From an uncultured Peptococcaceae bacterium (GTDB taxonomy: Bacteria > Bacillota > Peptococcia > Peptococcales > Peptococcaceae): DNA of 64,000 nucleotides. Made by a program: the position numbers and the translations under genes. Below are positions 36,373 through 44,539 of the stretch, piece by piece (the stretch's first letter is position 1; each line of letters opens with the position of its first letter). The stretch is from positions 1 to 64,000 of the forward strand of contig URZX01000005.1 in NCBI GenBank assembly GCA_900552455.1, in the 5' to 3' direction. The notes below the pieces were generated by a model, which saw only the letters and a list, made by a program, of their open reading frames with translations, had not been told where the DNA came from and did not search any database.

Positions 36373-39300
36373 ATGAAACGACTGAAACGAGCCACAGCCA
36401 TACTGCTGACGCTCACCATGTTTCTGACAATGGCTCCGGCAGCCAGCTTTGCAGCGCCGGTGACTGAGGAAGAAACGAATGTGGCGACAGTAGCAGATGA
36501 CATGGCAACGCCAAAAGCCGGAGCTGCTGTATATGTGTCCGCTTCTGGCAGCGATGAAAGCGGTAACGGCAGTGAGGATGAGCCTTATGCATCGCTGGCG
36601 AAAGCTGTTAAAGTGGCAGAAGATGGTGCAATCATCTATGTGATGAGCGATCTTGAGATTTCGGCTTTCGCCCGTATCGTTGATAAACATCTGACCATTA
36701 AAAGTACAGATGGCAATCAATTCATATTGAAACGAGGAGATAATCTAAGCGGTGCTGATAATAACCAAAGCTGGTATCGCCCTGCGATGATAGAAGTTGT
36801 TACCTTTGAAAGCGAAGAAACTGAAAATGCTTCGTCCGTTACTCTGGAAAATATTGTGCTGACTGATAACGGAGAGCACGATGGTAAATATTTTGCACAA
36901 ACAAATTCTTTAGAAGGCGTGAACGATAACCTACAGTATGTTCAGGATAGCATGATAACAGCTCATGGGAAAAGCAATCGTCCGGTGAATATTATTCTTG
37001 GTGCGGGAGCTGTATTAAAAGATTATGGTGGCATGTCTGCTGTTTATGCTACTGGTAATGCACACATTACGATGAAAGATGGTAGTGAGATTTATGATGA
37101 AACTGTAGAAGATCGTGAAAAGAGTGGCAAAGAGACCGTAGATCAGGTGACAGTCGAAGATTTTGGTCCTGCTGGTGCTGTATGGATTCAAGGTGGCACG
37201 TTTACTATGGAACAAGGATCTTCGATCCATAACGTAATAGGACGTGCGCTTTATGTAGACGTTGGTGGAAAAGTAGTACTGGATGGTGCGATCAATGACT
37301 TGGTATCCGATTCAGATATGTGGAATGGTACTGATGGCGTTATCCTTCATTTGCGTGGAGGATCGACAGCAGAATTGAATGGACATTTTGTGGCAGATGG
37401 TAGGTATACCCCACAGGTAGGCAGTGGACATTTATTTAATATCATGCATGATGGAACATCCTTTATGTTGAATAATGGTGCTAAGATTCAAAATTGGACC
37501 ATATTAGGTAACTGTTTCTATATTCATACAGAATGTAATGTAACTTTAGATGGTGAGATTGCAAAGATCAATACGAAAGGTTCGCACATTGTTCAAATTC
37601 GTGAAGCGGATACGCTTACGATTGGTGCAAATGCAAACATACATCACAATAAAGTTTTGTATGGTGCGCTGTATATCCAAGCCGGAAACATCGTAAATGT
37701 TTATGGCAAGGTTAATGCGAACTATAGCGGTGACAGGGGCGCTGGCATCGCGATCGCAAATCATGGTAGTGCTTCAAATCATAGCGTAGTCTATATGTAT
37801 GATGGTGCAGAAATCTGCGGCAATATCAGCACTCAAACCGGTGGCGGAGTAATGGTATGTACTGGTGAATTTATTATGAACGGTGGTACCATTTCTGGAA
37901 ACATTTCTGGTGCGAGCAATGCTAGTGAGTCTGATCAGGCTGGCGGTGGTGTGTTTGTTCGTCAGGGTGGTCAGTTTACAATGAATGGGGGTAATATCAC
38001 TGATAATGTTGCGGCTGGTGCAGGAGGCGGCATTGGGGTTTTAGCCAATGATTATAATAATATGTATCCATTTGTTTTAATCAACGGTGGAACGATTTCT
38101 GACAACATTCAGCAGGCAACAGTTGCAGGTGTAGTCAGTGATGATTTCATATATGAAGATGACTTTAACTTTGAAGGTGGTATCGCAAATGATTTGGCGG
38201 TACTTAACGGAGCAAGCGGAAGTATTGAAAAATATCTTGAAATTTCAGATGGAGCAACAGTAAATAATCAAAAAATTTATATTGAGAAATATGATTTTTA
38301 TGTTGAATCTTCAGTTGATAATGTGAAGTTCGGTAATGCAACTACTCAAACAGAAAATGCGGTTAAGAATGCATATAGTTCGCAATGTCTTACAAATGTT
38401 TTAGGCTCTTTCTGGCATCAAAGTGACATGAGCCACATTTCATTGGATATTGAAGGATTGGTGGATAATGATGGTTACAAAGCAGGTAAGCCTGTATATG
38501 CAGCAATTGTTGAAACAGATTCGACAGGAAATCCAGTTGAATCTGCAGTGGTTCAGTTATATGAAATGAAAGCAGAAAACGGAGAACCACTCTCGCTGAC
38601 GTTAACTGAATCCAGCGAAAATGGTTTTGCTGTTGTATTCTTACAAGAAGGCGATCAACCAGCCAATATCATTACCCTCAAGCCTGTAGATCTGACGGCG
38701 TATATGGGCGGCGACGGTGGCTATGATCATGTTGTTGCTGGCGGGTCGGAAACGACTGTAAGCACGTCTCTGCCACATCCATTGTTCCAGATTACTGGTG
38801 TGGACAATGCAGAGGGCATGGTATTCAGCTATGGCGAAAAATCGTGGGCAGTTGTTGCGGACGGAAATGGCTATTATCATTTCGCGGAAGGTGTTGGACA
38901 AGACCCTGTACGTGTGACATATACGAACAACAAGACCCATGAAACGACGCTGAGTGATGAGTTTAAGATTAAAGATGTTGGTGACGTTTTCAACACATAC
39001 ACCGTTGCGCTTTACACTGGTGAAGTTGATTTGAGCCAGGTTACTGCAACGCTTGATAATAATTCTTATGCTGTCGCTACAGGCACTGGTACATTAACAG
39101 TGCGCGCTGTTGAAGCGGATGATCCAACGAGTGAAGTGGTTGAAGGTTCTGCGCCAACGAGTGCTGTTGCTGCCGGTTCAGCGACGGCTGTCGTTCCTGC
39201 CAATACGACCTACACGTTGAATGGCCTTAAAGGTGTGACGATTCCAGATGATGCGAAACCATCTCTGCTTTTCGATGAAATCATTGAGTCTGATGGCGTG

Positions 39301-40437
39301 AAGCGTACAGAAGCATTGAAAGCTGCTGTAGATAACGAGCTGGGTTCAAGTACAAACCGCAACTATGAATATAAATATCTCGATCTTGTCGATGCAAACA
39401 ATGGCAATGCCTGGATCAAAGCAAGCAATTCTGTAACGATCTATTGGGGCATTCCAACTGAAAATGTAAACGATGATACCGAATTTACGATCCTACATTT
39501 TAAGGGCTTGCATCGTGATGGAGAAAAATCTGGCTTTGCAGTAGAAGATGTAAATTCTGCGACGATCGAGACGATCACACCGGAAAGAACTGAGTATGGT
39601 CTCAAATTTGAAGTAGCACCTGGTGATTTCTCACCTTACGTTCTCGTTTGGGAAACGGAGAAAGACAATCCTCCGTACATTCCTGATCCAGACCCAACGC
39701 CAGATCCAGATGAACCGGATACGCCTGACGTGCCGGACGTTGATCTACCAGATGATCTGAACACAGTGGATCATTTCTCCTATGTGGTCGGATATGAAGA
39801 TGGCACAGTGATGCCTCAGAAACAGATCACTCGTGCTGAAGTTGCGACGATCTTCTATCGTCTGCTGAAAGACGATGTACGCGAAGATTACGACACCACC
39901 CGTAACAACTTTAGCGATGTGACCTCCGACAGCTGGTACAACCAGACTGTTTCGACCCTGGCAAGCATGGGCATTCTCAAGGGCTACGAAGATGGCACAT
40001 TCCGTCCAAACGCTTCCATCACTCGTGCAGAATTTGCAGCCATCGCAACGCGCTTCTTTGAAGAAACTGGTGCAACCTACGAACCAGGAACGTTTACCGA
40101 CGTCACTGGCAGCGAATGGTTCGCTGGCGCGATCATGGATGCTGTGAACCTCGGCCTCATCGGTGGGTATGAAGACGGCACCGTTCGTCCGAATAACAAC
40201 ATCACCCGCGCTGAAGCCTGCGCGATTGTGAACCGCACGCTTGGCCGAGTGCCGGATGCAGATCATCTGTTGCCAGAAGATGTCATGAAGACCTGGCCAG
40301 ACAACCCAGAAAGTGCATGGTTCTACGCCGATATGCAGGAAGCCACGAACGGCCACGAATACGAGTGGATCACGGAAGATGGCAACAAGGTAGAAAACTG
40401 GACGGATCTGCTCGATAAGGATTGGAACGATCGTTGA
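36373..40437 (+). CDS. giant beta-helix adhesin with C-terminal SLH domains
   Basis: Predicted 1354-residue secreted protein. Signal peptide 1-27 (ends ASFA). A right-handed beta-helix of the pectate-lyase-like or adhesin type spans about 50-620, opening with VYVSASGSD..GNGSEDEPYASLAKAV and continuing with GGTISGN, GGGVFVRQGG and GGNITDN turns. Beta-rich domains follow to about 1090. A Pro/Asp linker (DPDPTPDPDEPDTPDVPD) leads into three SLH repeats, about 1125-1354, with TRAE motifs in each. It should be held on the wall by its SLH end. AAGGAGG lies before the ATG. The helix part is visibly more A/T-rich than the flanks. Confidence 0.85.
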   Translation: MKRLKRATAILLTLTMFLTMAPAASFAAPVTEEETNVATVADDMATPKAGAAVYVSASGSDESGNGSEDEPYASLAKAVKVAEDGAIIYVMSDLEISAFARIVDKHLTIKSTDGNQFILKRGDNLSGADNNQSWYRPAMIEVVTFESEETENASSVTLENIVLTDNGEHDGKYFAQTNSLEGVNDNLQYVQDSMITAHGKSNRPVNIILGAGAVLKDYGGMSAVYATGNAHITMKDGSEIYDETVEDREKSGKETVDQVTVEDFGPAGAVWIQGGTFTMEQGSSIHNVIGRALYVDVGGKVVLDGAINDLVSDSDMWNGTDGVILHLRGGSTAELNGHFVADGRYTPQVGSGHLFNIMHDGTSFMLNNGAKIQNWTILGNCFYIHTECNVTLDGEIAKINTKGSHIVQIREADTLTIGANANIHHNKVLYGALYIQAGNIVNVYGKVNANYSGDRGAGIAIANHGSASNHSVVYMYDGAEICGNISTQTGGGVMVCTGEFIMNGGTISGNISGASNASESDQAGGGVFVRQGGQFTMNGGNITDNVAAGAGGGIGVLANDYNNMYPFVLINGGTISDNIQQATVAGVVSDDFIYEDDFNFEGGIANDLAVLNGASGSIEKYLEISDGATVNNQKIYIEKYDFYVESSVDNVKFGNATTQTENAVKNAYSSQCLTNVLGSFWHQSDMSHISLDIEGLVDNDGYKAGKPVYAAIVETDSTGNPVESAVVQLYEMKAENGEPLSLTLTESSENGFAVVFLQEGDQPANIITLKPVDLTAYMGGDGGYDHVVAGGSETTVSTSLPHPLFQITGVDNAEGMVFSYGEKSWAVVADGNGYYHFAEGVGQDPVRVTYTNNKTHETTLSDEFKIKDVGDVFNTYTVALYTGEVDLSQVTATLDNNSYAVATGTGTLTVRAVEADDPTSEVVEGSAPTSAVAAGSATAVVPANTTYTLNGLKGVTIPDDAKPSLLFDEIIESDGVKRTEALKAAVDNELGSSTNRNYEYKYLDLVDANNGNAWIKASNSVTIYWGIPTENVNDDTEFTILHFKGLHRDGEKSGFAVEDVNSATIETITPERTEYGLKFEVAPGDFSPYVLVWETEKDNPPYIPDPDPTPDPDEPDTPDVPDVDLPDDLNTVDHFSYVVGYEDGTVMPQKQITRAEVATIFYRLLKDDVREDYDTTRNNFSDVTSDSWYNQTVSTLASMGILKGYEDGTFRPNASITRAEFAAIATRFFEETGATYEPGTFTDVTGSEWFAGAIMDAVNLGLIGGYEDGTVRPNNNITRAEACAIVNRTLGRVPDADHLLPEDVMKTWPDNPESAWFYADMQEATNGHEYEWITEDGNKVENWTDLLDKDWNDR
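40243..40437 (+). repeat. SLH-tail repeat, copy B
   Basis: Counterpart of 36057-36251. Here it follows a complete third SLH repeat start (TRAEACAIVNRTL), so this is the intact context. Confidence 0.85.
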
Positions 40438-40454
40438 TCGTTTTGGTACAAAAG

Positions 40455-40490
40455 AAAAACAGCGAGATTTTGCGATCTCGCTGTTTTTTT
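40455..40490. terminator. bidirectional terminator between adhesin and ade
   Basis: ACAGCGAGAT-TTTGCG-ATCTCGCTGT is a perfect 10-bp stem with a T run on the plus strand (TTTTTTT) and one on the minus strand (GTTTTTC). It lies between convergent genes and can serve both. Confidence 0.93.
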
Positions 40491-40513
40491 GTGGGATTTT
40501 ATAGCGGGGGTGC

Positions 40514-42316
40514 TCATTCTTCGACGACGAGCGGCACGAACTGGAAGGTGCGGCAGTCGACGAGGCCGCGGTTGGTGAGGCGCAGGTCTGGCAGGCAGGC
40601 GAGGGGGATGAGGGCCATGGTCATGAATGGCGATGGCATGCTACAGCCGATGGTTTTCCAGGCTTCTTCGAGGGTGGCGACGTCTGCTGCCATTTCTTCG
40701 GCGGATTCATCGTTCATGAGACCGGCGATCGGGAGTTTGGCGAGGCCGAGCACTTTTCCGTCGGCGACTGCGACCATGCCGCCGCCGCAATTGATGAGGG
40801 TGTTGGCGGCGAGGGCCATGTCGTCGTCGTTTGTGCCGACGACGAGCAGATTGTGGGCATCGTGGGCAACGGTGGAGGCCATGGCGCCGCGTTTGATGCC
40901 GAAGCCTTTGACGAAGCCGACGCCTTTTGTGCCGGTGGCGTGGTGGCGTTCGAGGACGACGGTTTTGAGCACGTCCTGCTGGGTGTCGCTTTCGAGATGG
41001 CCGTTTGCGACGGCGAGCTCGACGAAGCGCTCGATGTCGCCGACGCGCGCAGGAATGACTTCGATGGCGCGGATGGTGACGCGGTCGCGGTTTTCCGGCG
41101 CGGCGATCTTGAATGTGTCGGCGGTGACGGCGTCTTTCAGATGGACGCTCTCGCGTGCCCAGTCAGGGTAGGTGTATGGGGCGAGTTCGCGGGTCATTTT
41201 TCCGTCGATGGCGACGGTTTCGCCGTCGATGATGGTGCGAACGACGTCGAAATGTTCGAGATCCTTCAGCAGGACAATGTCGGCGCATTTTCCCGGAGCG
41301 ATGGCGCCGAGATCCTGATCCATGCGGTAGCACTGGGCGGTGTTGATGGTGGCCATGCGGATGGCGGTGATCGGATCGATGCCGTTTTCGACGGCGACGC
41401 GCAGGATGTAGTCCATGTGGCCGTGGCTGACGAGGGTGTTTGGATGGGTGTCGTCGCTGACGAGGCAGGCGAAGCGACCGCCGATGCCGGTTTCGGTGAG
41501 GGCTTTGGCGATCACTGGCAGATCCTGCCAGGCGCTGCCCATGCGCAGCTGGGCGTACATGCCGAGACGCATTTTGGCGATGACGTCTTCGGGACGGGTG
41601 GATTCGTGGCAGCAGCGGATGCCGCTGGCGGCGTAGGCGTTCAGTCCGGCACCGGTTTCTGGCAGGGAGTAGTGGCCGGTGACGACTTTGTCTGCGGCGA
41701 GGGTGGCGTCGACGATGCCGTGGGCGTGGTCATCGCTGGCGAGGATGCCTGGGAAGTTCATCATTTCGCCGAGGCCCACGATCTCGTCCCACTGCATGGT
41801 GCGGGCGACGTCTTCCGGTCCGACGAAGCTGCCGGTGTCTTCAAATCCAGGCACGGCTGGCACGCAGGACGGGGTGACGAACATACATTTGAGCGGTGTG
41901 CGCTTTGCGTCGTCGATCATGCAGCGTACGCCGTCGAGACCGAGCACGTTGCAGATCTCGTGGGGATCGGGATAGATGCCGACGGTGCCGTGGGGCACGA
42001 CGGCTTTGGCGTATTCGCCGACGGAGAGCATGGAGGATTCGATGTGGATGTGGCCGTCGAGAAAACCTGGCGACATGTAGAGGCCGCTGGCGTCGATGAT
42101 CTCGGTGTCTGGGCCGATGCAGGCTGTGGCGTCGCCGACGAGGGCGATGCGTCCTTCGGCGATGGCGATGTCGATGTTTTCCTGGAGCTCGGCGGTGCAG
42201 ACGTTGACGAGCGTGCCGCCGCGGATGACGGTGTCAGCGGGCTGGTGTCCCTGGGCGACGGCGGCGAGGGTTTGGGTGACTTCCCAGAGCGGGTGTTTGC
42301 AAAAATGATTGTGCAT
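40514..42316 (-). CDS. ade: adenine deaminase
   Basis: A 600-residue Ade of the amidohydrolase superfamily, converting adenine to hypoxanthine and ammonia in purine salvage. The metal-binding start of the barrel, GHIHIESS, is near residue 92, later HGIVDA and the C-terminal domain with HDAHNLLVVGTND are typical of the full-length enzyme. The ATG has AAAGGAA upstream. Its leader contains a 23-base copy of the crp 3' end (42332-42354), so it probably once followed crp directly. Confidence 0.95.
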   Translation of the reverse strand: MHNHFCKHPLWEVTQTLAAVAQGHQPADTVIRGGTLVNVCTAELQENIDIAIAEGRIALVGDATACIGPDTEIIDASGLYMSPGFLDGHIHIESSMLSVGEYAKAVVPHGTVGIYPDPHEICNVLGLDGVRCMIDDAKRTPLKCMFVTPSCVPAVPGFEDTGSFVGPEDVARTMQWDEIVGLGEMMNFPGILASDDHAHGIVDATLAADKVVTGHYSLPETGAGLNAYAASGIRCCHESTRPEDVIAKMRLGMYAQLRMGSAWQDLPVIAKALTETGIGGRFACLVSDDTHPNTLVSHGHMDYILRVAVENGIDPITAIRMATINTAQCYRMDQDLGAIAPGKCADIVLLKDLEHFDVVRTIIDGETVAIDGKMTRELAPYTYPDWARESVHLKDAVTADTFKIAAPENRDRVTIRAIEVIPARVGDIERFVELAVANGHLESDTQQDVLKTVVLERHHATGTKGVGFVKGFGIKRGAMASTVAHDAHNLLVVGTNDDDMALAANTLINCGGGMVAVADGKVLGLAKLPIAGLMNDESAEEMAADVATLEEAWKTIGCSMPSPFMTMALIPLACLPDLRLTNRGLVDCRTFQFVPLVVEE

Positions 42317-42331
42317 GGTGAAATTCCTTTC

Positions 42332-42354
42332 TAATGATAGAGTGTGAAGCGGTC
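42332..42354 (-). repeat. 23-bp direct repeat, left copy (crp 3'-end remnant)
   Basis: Identical to 43767-43789. On the minus strand it spells the last codons of crp (FTLYH) followed by a stop (TAG here, since the next base is c). It overlaps the stop codon of the AlbA_2 gene. Confidence 0.9.
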
Positions 42355-43669
42355 AGCTGTTTTTGTCGCTTCGTTTATAGCGGCTGCTGCGTCCGTTGCC
42401 GATGCGCGCCAAAATATCTTGATCGACTAATTGGCGCAGGAGGTTAATAGCGCTGGATTGAGAGATGCCGAGCGCTGCTTCGACATCTTTACGGGCAATG
42501 GTGCGTCCGTTCTGGAGCAGTGCGAGAAGTTGCTGTGTGCGATCTTCGTTAGGGTTTGGTTCTGGCTGGGAATGAGGCTGCCTGGACGCGAAGTTGATGT
42601 TCGGCAGGATGATCTTGAACGCATGATCGGAGATTTCGATCGTAGGTTTTACTGGATGTTCAGCGTAGCATTCGTTGATCTTTAGCATTCCTGTGCCATA
42701 CGCCTCGATGAGGTGCAGTCGGTAAAAGATATTCGCCAGATGTTGATTGCGTAATGCAGAAACGCCAAGCATGATGTCGTTGTATGAAATGCCGCGCATG
42801 AGTCCACCGACGTTCACCATTTCAACGCGGTCATCAAAAATGCTGATGAGTGTGGGCGCGGCCAAAGCGTAATCGCGGTGGATGATGGCGTTGAGCAATG
42901 CTTCACGCAGCGCTTCTGGCGGATAATCTCGCTTGTCAATGCGATAGAGGCCGGAAATGACGGCGTGGGTCTTGTTGAAACGATCCAGATAAGCGTAGGC
43001 ATCTTCTAGTTGTGCGAGCAGCGAGCCGGAGAGCTCTTGACGGTCGCGGAAGATGCTTTTCTTGCTGCCCTCAAATACGGCGAGTTTGATGGTTGGCACA
43101 CATTGATCAGAGAGCAGCATGCCGAGGTTTGAAAAGGTGCCATCAGCACCGATCATCTTCAGGCTGCGCATCTGTGATTCGCCTAAATCGACGTTTCTAT
43201 TATTAAAATAATACTCGGTGTAAGAAAAGGTCAGTTGTTGATTGAGAGAACGCGCATCTTCAAAGCAGTCGCCGGCGGTATCACGAATCATATCAAGGAT
43301 TGCTGTTTCAGAAGCTGGTACGGAAGAAGCGCCCTGACGGACATAGACCCCCTCTGGCCGAATACCTTTACCTTGTAAATAATAAGGCCGTGCTGTGCCA
43401 CGTTGGACGGTGAGCGTGATAATAGATTGTCCCTCCATGGTTTCGACGGTGCAATGGGTGAACATGGTGACGTCAGGACGGATGCTGTCTCGAATCATGT
43501 TTGTGAGTCTGAGCATGGTGTCATCGATGTTTGCGATGCCAAGGACGTGTCCGTCGTCTTCCAATCCGATATAGATGGTACCGCCGGTGGTATTGGCGAA
43601 AGCCAGAATGGCATATTTGATATCGTCCTTATATTCGCGCTTGAATTCGGTATACTGGTTTTCGATCAT
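42353..43669 (-). CDS. AlbA_2 (Schlafen-type) ATP-binding protein with RecG-like C-terminus
   Basis: Predicted 438-residue protein. Residues 1-125 form an AlbA_2 divergent AAA domain (YTEFKREY, FANTTGGTIYIGLEDDG). About 240-350 is a HATPase_c_4 or RecG-C-type region (PPEALREALLNAIIHRDYA). The last 60 residues form a winged helix (DVEAALGISQSSAINLLRQL). Such proteins are widespread in accessory DNA and some act as regulators or in phage defence; the role here is unknown. The ATG at 43669 is chosen since the GTG at 43678 lies inside the AGAGGTG site. It looks more A/T-rich than its neighbours and is exactly flanked by 23-bp direct repeats. Confidence 0.85.
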   Translation of the reverse strand: MIENQYTEFKREYKDDIKYAILAFANTTGGTIYIGLEDDGHVLGIANIDDTMLRLTNMIRDSIRPDVTMFTHCTVETMEGQSIITLTVQRGTARPYYLQGKGIRPEGVYVRQGASSVPASETAILDMIRDTAGDCFEDARSLNQQLTFSYTEYYFNNRNVDLGESQMRSLKMIGADGTFSNLGMLLSDQCVPTIKLAVFEGSKKSIFRDRQELSGSLLAQLEDAYAYLDRFNKTHAVISGLYRIDKRDYPPEALREALLNAIIHRDYALAAPTLISIFDDRVEMVNVGGLMRGISYNDIMLGVSALRNQHLANIFYRLHLIEAYGTGMLKINECYAEHPVKPTIEISDHAFKIILPNINFASRQPHSQPEPNPNEDRTQQLLALLQNGRTIARKDVEAALGISQSSAINLLRQLVDQDILARIGNGRSSRYKRSDKNS

Positions 43670-43681
43670 TTTTCTCACCTC

Positions 43682-43743
43682 TTTCTAACAATTATAATAG
43701 AATGTTAGAAAAGAGACAACGATTATTAGAAAATATTAGAAAA
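43682..43743 (-). promoter_or_regulatory. phased repeat operator around the AlbA_2 promoter
   Basis: Plus-strand view: TGTTAGAAAA at 43703, TATTAGAAAA at 43724 and again at 43734, steps of 21 and 10 bases, so all face one side of the helix. An inverted copy, TTTCTAACA, lies at 43682-43690. The set spans from beyond the -35 to past the -10. Likely a cooperative binding site, perhaps for the AlbA_2 protein's own winged helix. Confidence 0.65.
43691..43719 (-). promoter_or_regulatory. promoter of the AlbA_2 gene
   Basis: On the minus strand TTGTCT (43719-43714), a 17-base spacer and TATAAT (43696-43691). The -10 lies inside an inverted repeat of TTTCTAACA. Confidence 0.8.
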
Positions 43744-43765
43744 TGAAAAGGATTGGCTGCTGTTG

Positions 43766-44431
43766 TTAATGATAGAGTGTGAAGCGGTCGCGGTCGAATT
43801 CGAGCAGTCCTTCGTCGCGCATTTTCGAGAGCTCGGCGCTCATGGCGCTGCGGTCGACGGAGAGATAGTCGGCGAGCTGCTGGCGATTGAAGGGGATGGA
43901 AAAGCTATTCGATCCGGCGCGCACGCTTTCGGCGGTGAGATAGCTGGTGAGCTTGGCGCGGGTGGTGCGGGTGGCGAGCAGACTGAGTTTTTGCATGAGG
44001 GTGCGATTTTTGTCGGCGAGCACGTAGAACAGATTTTGCACGACGAGGCTGTGGAAGGGGCAGGCGTTGGTGCAGACGGTGAGCATGCGCCGCGCCTGAA
44101 AGAGCGCGACAACGCTGTCGCTAATGCAGACGACATCTGCCAGCATTGGTCCGCTGGAGGGCGCAACGTAGGCTTCGCCGAATAGATCGCCTGGCGCGAG
44201 GTCGGCGATGATGGTGTGGTTGCCCCAGTAGTCGTCGCTCTGGATGTGCAGCTTTCCTTCAAGCACGACGGCAATCTGCGAAAGCTGCTCGCCCTGACGG
44301 AAAACGGCTTCGCCTTTTTTGTAGGTGCGGGTCTGAGCTTGCAGACAGTCGAGCATGCTGGCGATGTTGTCGGCGTCGACGCCGCGAAAGAGCGCGGTCT
44401 GCTGCAGTTGAAGCAAATGATCTTTTTTCAT
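43766..44431 (-). CDS. Crp/Fnr-family regulator, HcpR-like
   Basis: A 221-residue regulator: cyclic-nucleotide-type sensory fold (residues about 10-120, including GDLFGEAYVAP), a dimer helix, and a C-terminal winged helix (NRQQLADYLSVDRSAMSAELSKM). No N-terminal cysteine cluster like that of Fnr. It is divergent from the ferredoxin-hcp pair and a 16-bp palindrome lies between them, so it probably controls hcp in response to nitrosative stress, as HcpR does in other anaerobes. AAGGAAGG precedes the ATG. Its last codons are duplicated 1435 bp away. Confidence 0.85.
   Translation of the reverse strand: MKKDHLLQLQQTALFRGVDADNIASMLDCLQAQTRTYKKGEAVFRQGEQLSQIAVVLEGKLHIQSDDYWGNHTIIADLAPGDLFGEAYVAPSSGPMLADVVCISDSVVALFQARRMLTVCTNACPFHSLVVQNLFYVLADKNRTLMQKLSLLATRTTRAKLTSYLTAESVRAGSNSFSIPFNRQQLADYLSVDRSAMSAELSKMRDEGLLEFDRDRFTLYH
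43767..43789 (-). repeat. 23-bp direct repeat, right copy (crp 3' end)
   Basis: Begins TAATGATAGAGTGTGAAG on the plus strand and matches 42332-42354 at all 23 positions. It is the in-frame 3' end of crp. Confidence 0.9.
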
Positions 44432-44444
44432 GGAATTTCCTTCC

Positions 44445-44460
44445 TTGTTGGAAATACAAC
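44445..44460. promoter_or_regulatory. Crp/Fnr-type palindromic operator
   Basis: TGTTG-GAAATA-CAACA is a perfect 5+5 palindrome with Crp/Fnr geometry. Its centre lies about 42 bases before the predicted start of the ferredoxin-hcp transcript, the class II activator position, and just downstream of the predicted crp start, where it would repress crp. Confidence 0.65.
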
Positions 44461-44480
44461 AGCAAGTCTCTCTCCATCGT

Positions 44481-44488
44481 ATTATACT
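44481..44488. promoter_or_regulatory. overlapping divergent -10 boxes
   Basis: On the plus strand TATACT (44483-44488) faces the ferredoxin-hcp genes. On the minus strand TATAAT (44486-44481) faces crp. The plus-strand -35 at 17 bases (AAGCAA) is poor, as expected for an activator-dependent promoter. Confidence 0.55.
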
Positions 44489-44539
44489 GGGACCAGGAAA
44501 TCAAGAACAGGATCAGAAAATGACAGAGGAGAATGAAAA

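Noticed and set aside
40853..42334. Plus-strand open frame of 493 codons opposite ade
   Set aside because: It mirrors the coding frame of a clear adenine deaminase, has low complexity (Gly/Asp/Val-rich) and no family likeness. It is a shadow produced by GC-rich codons.
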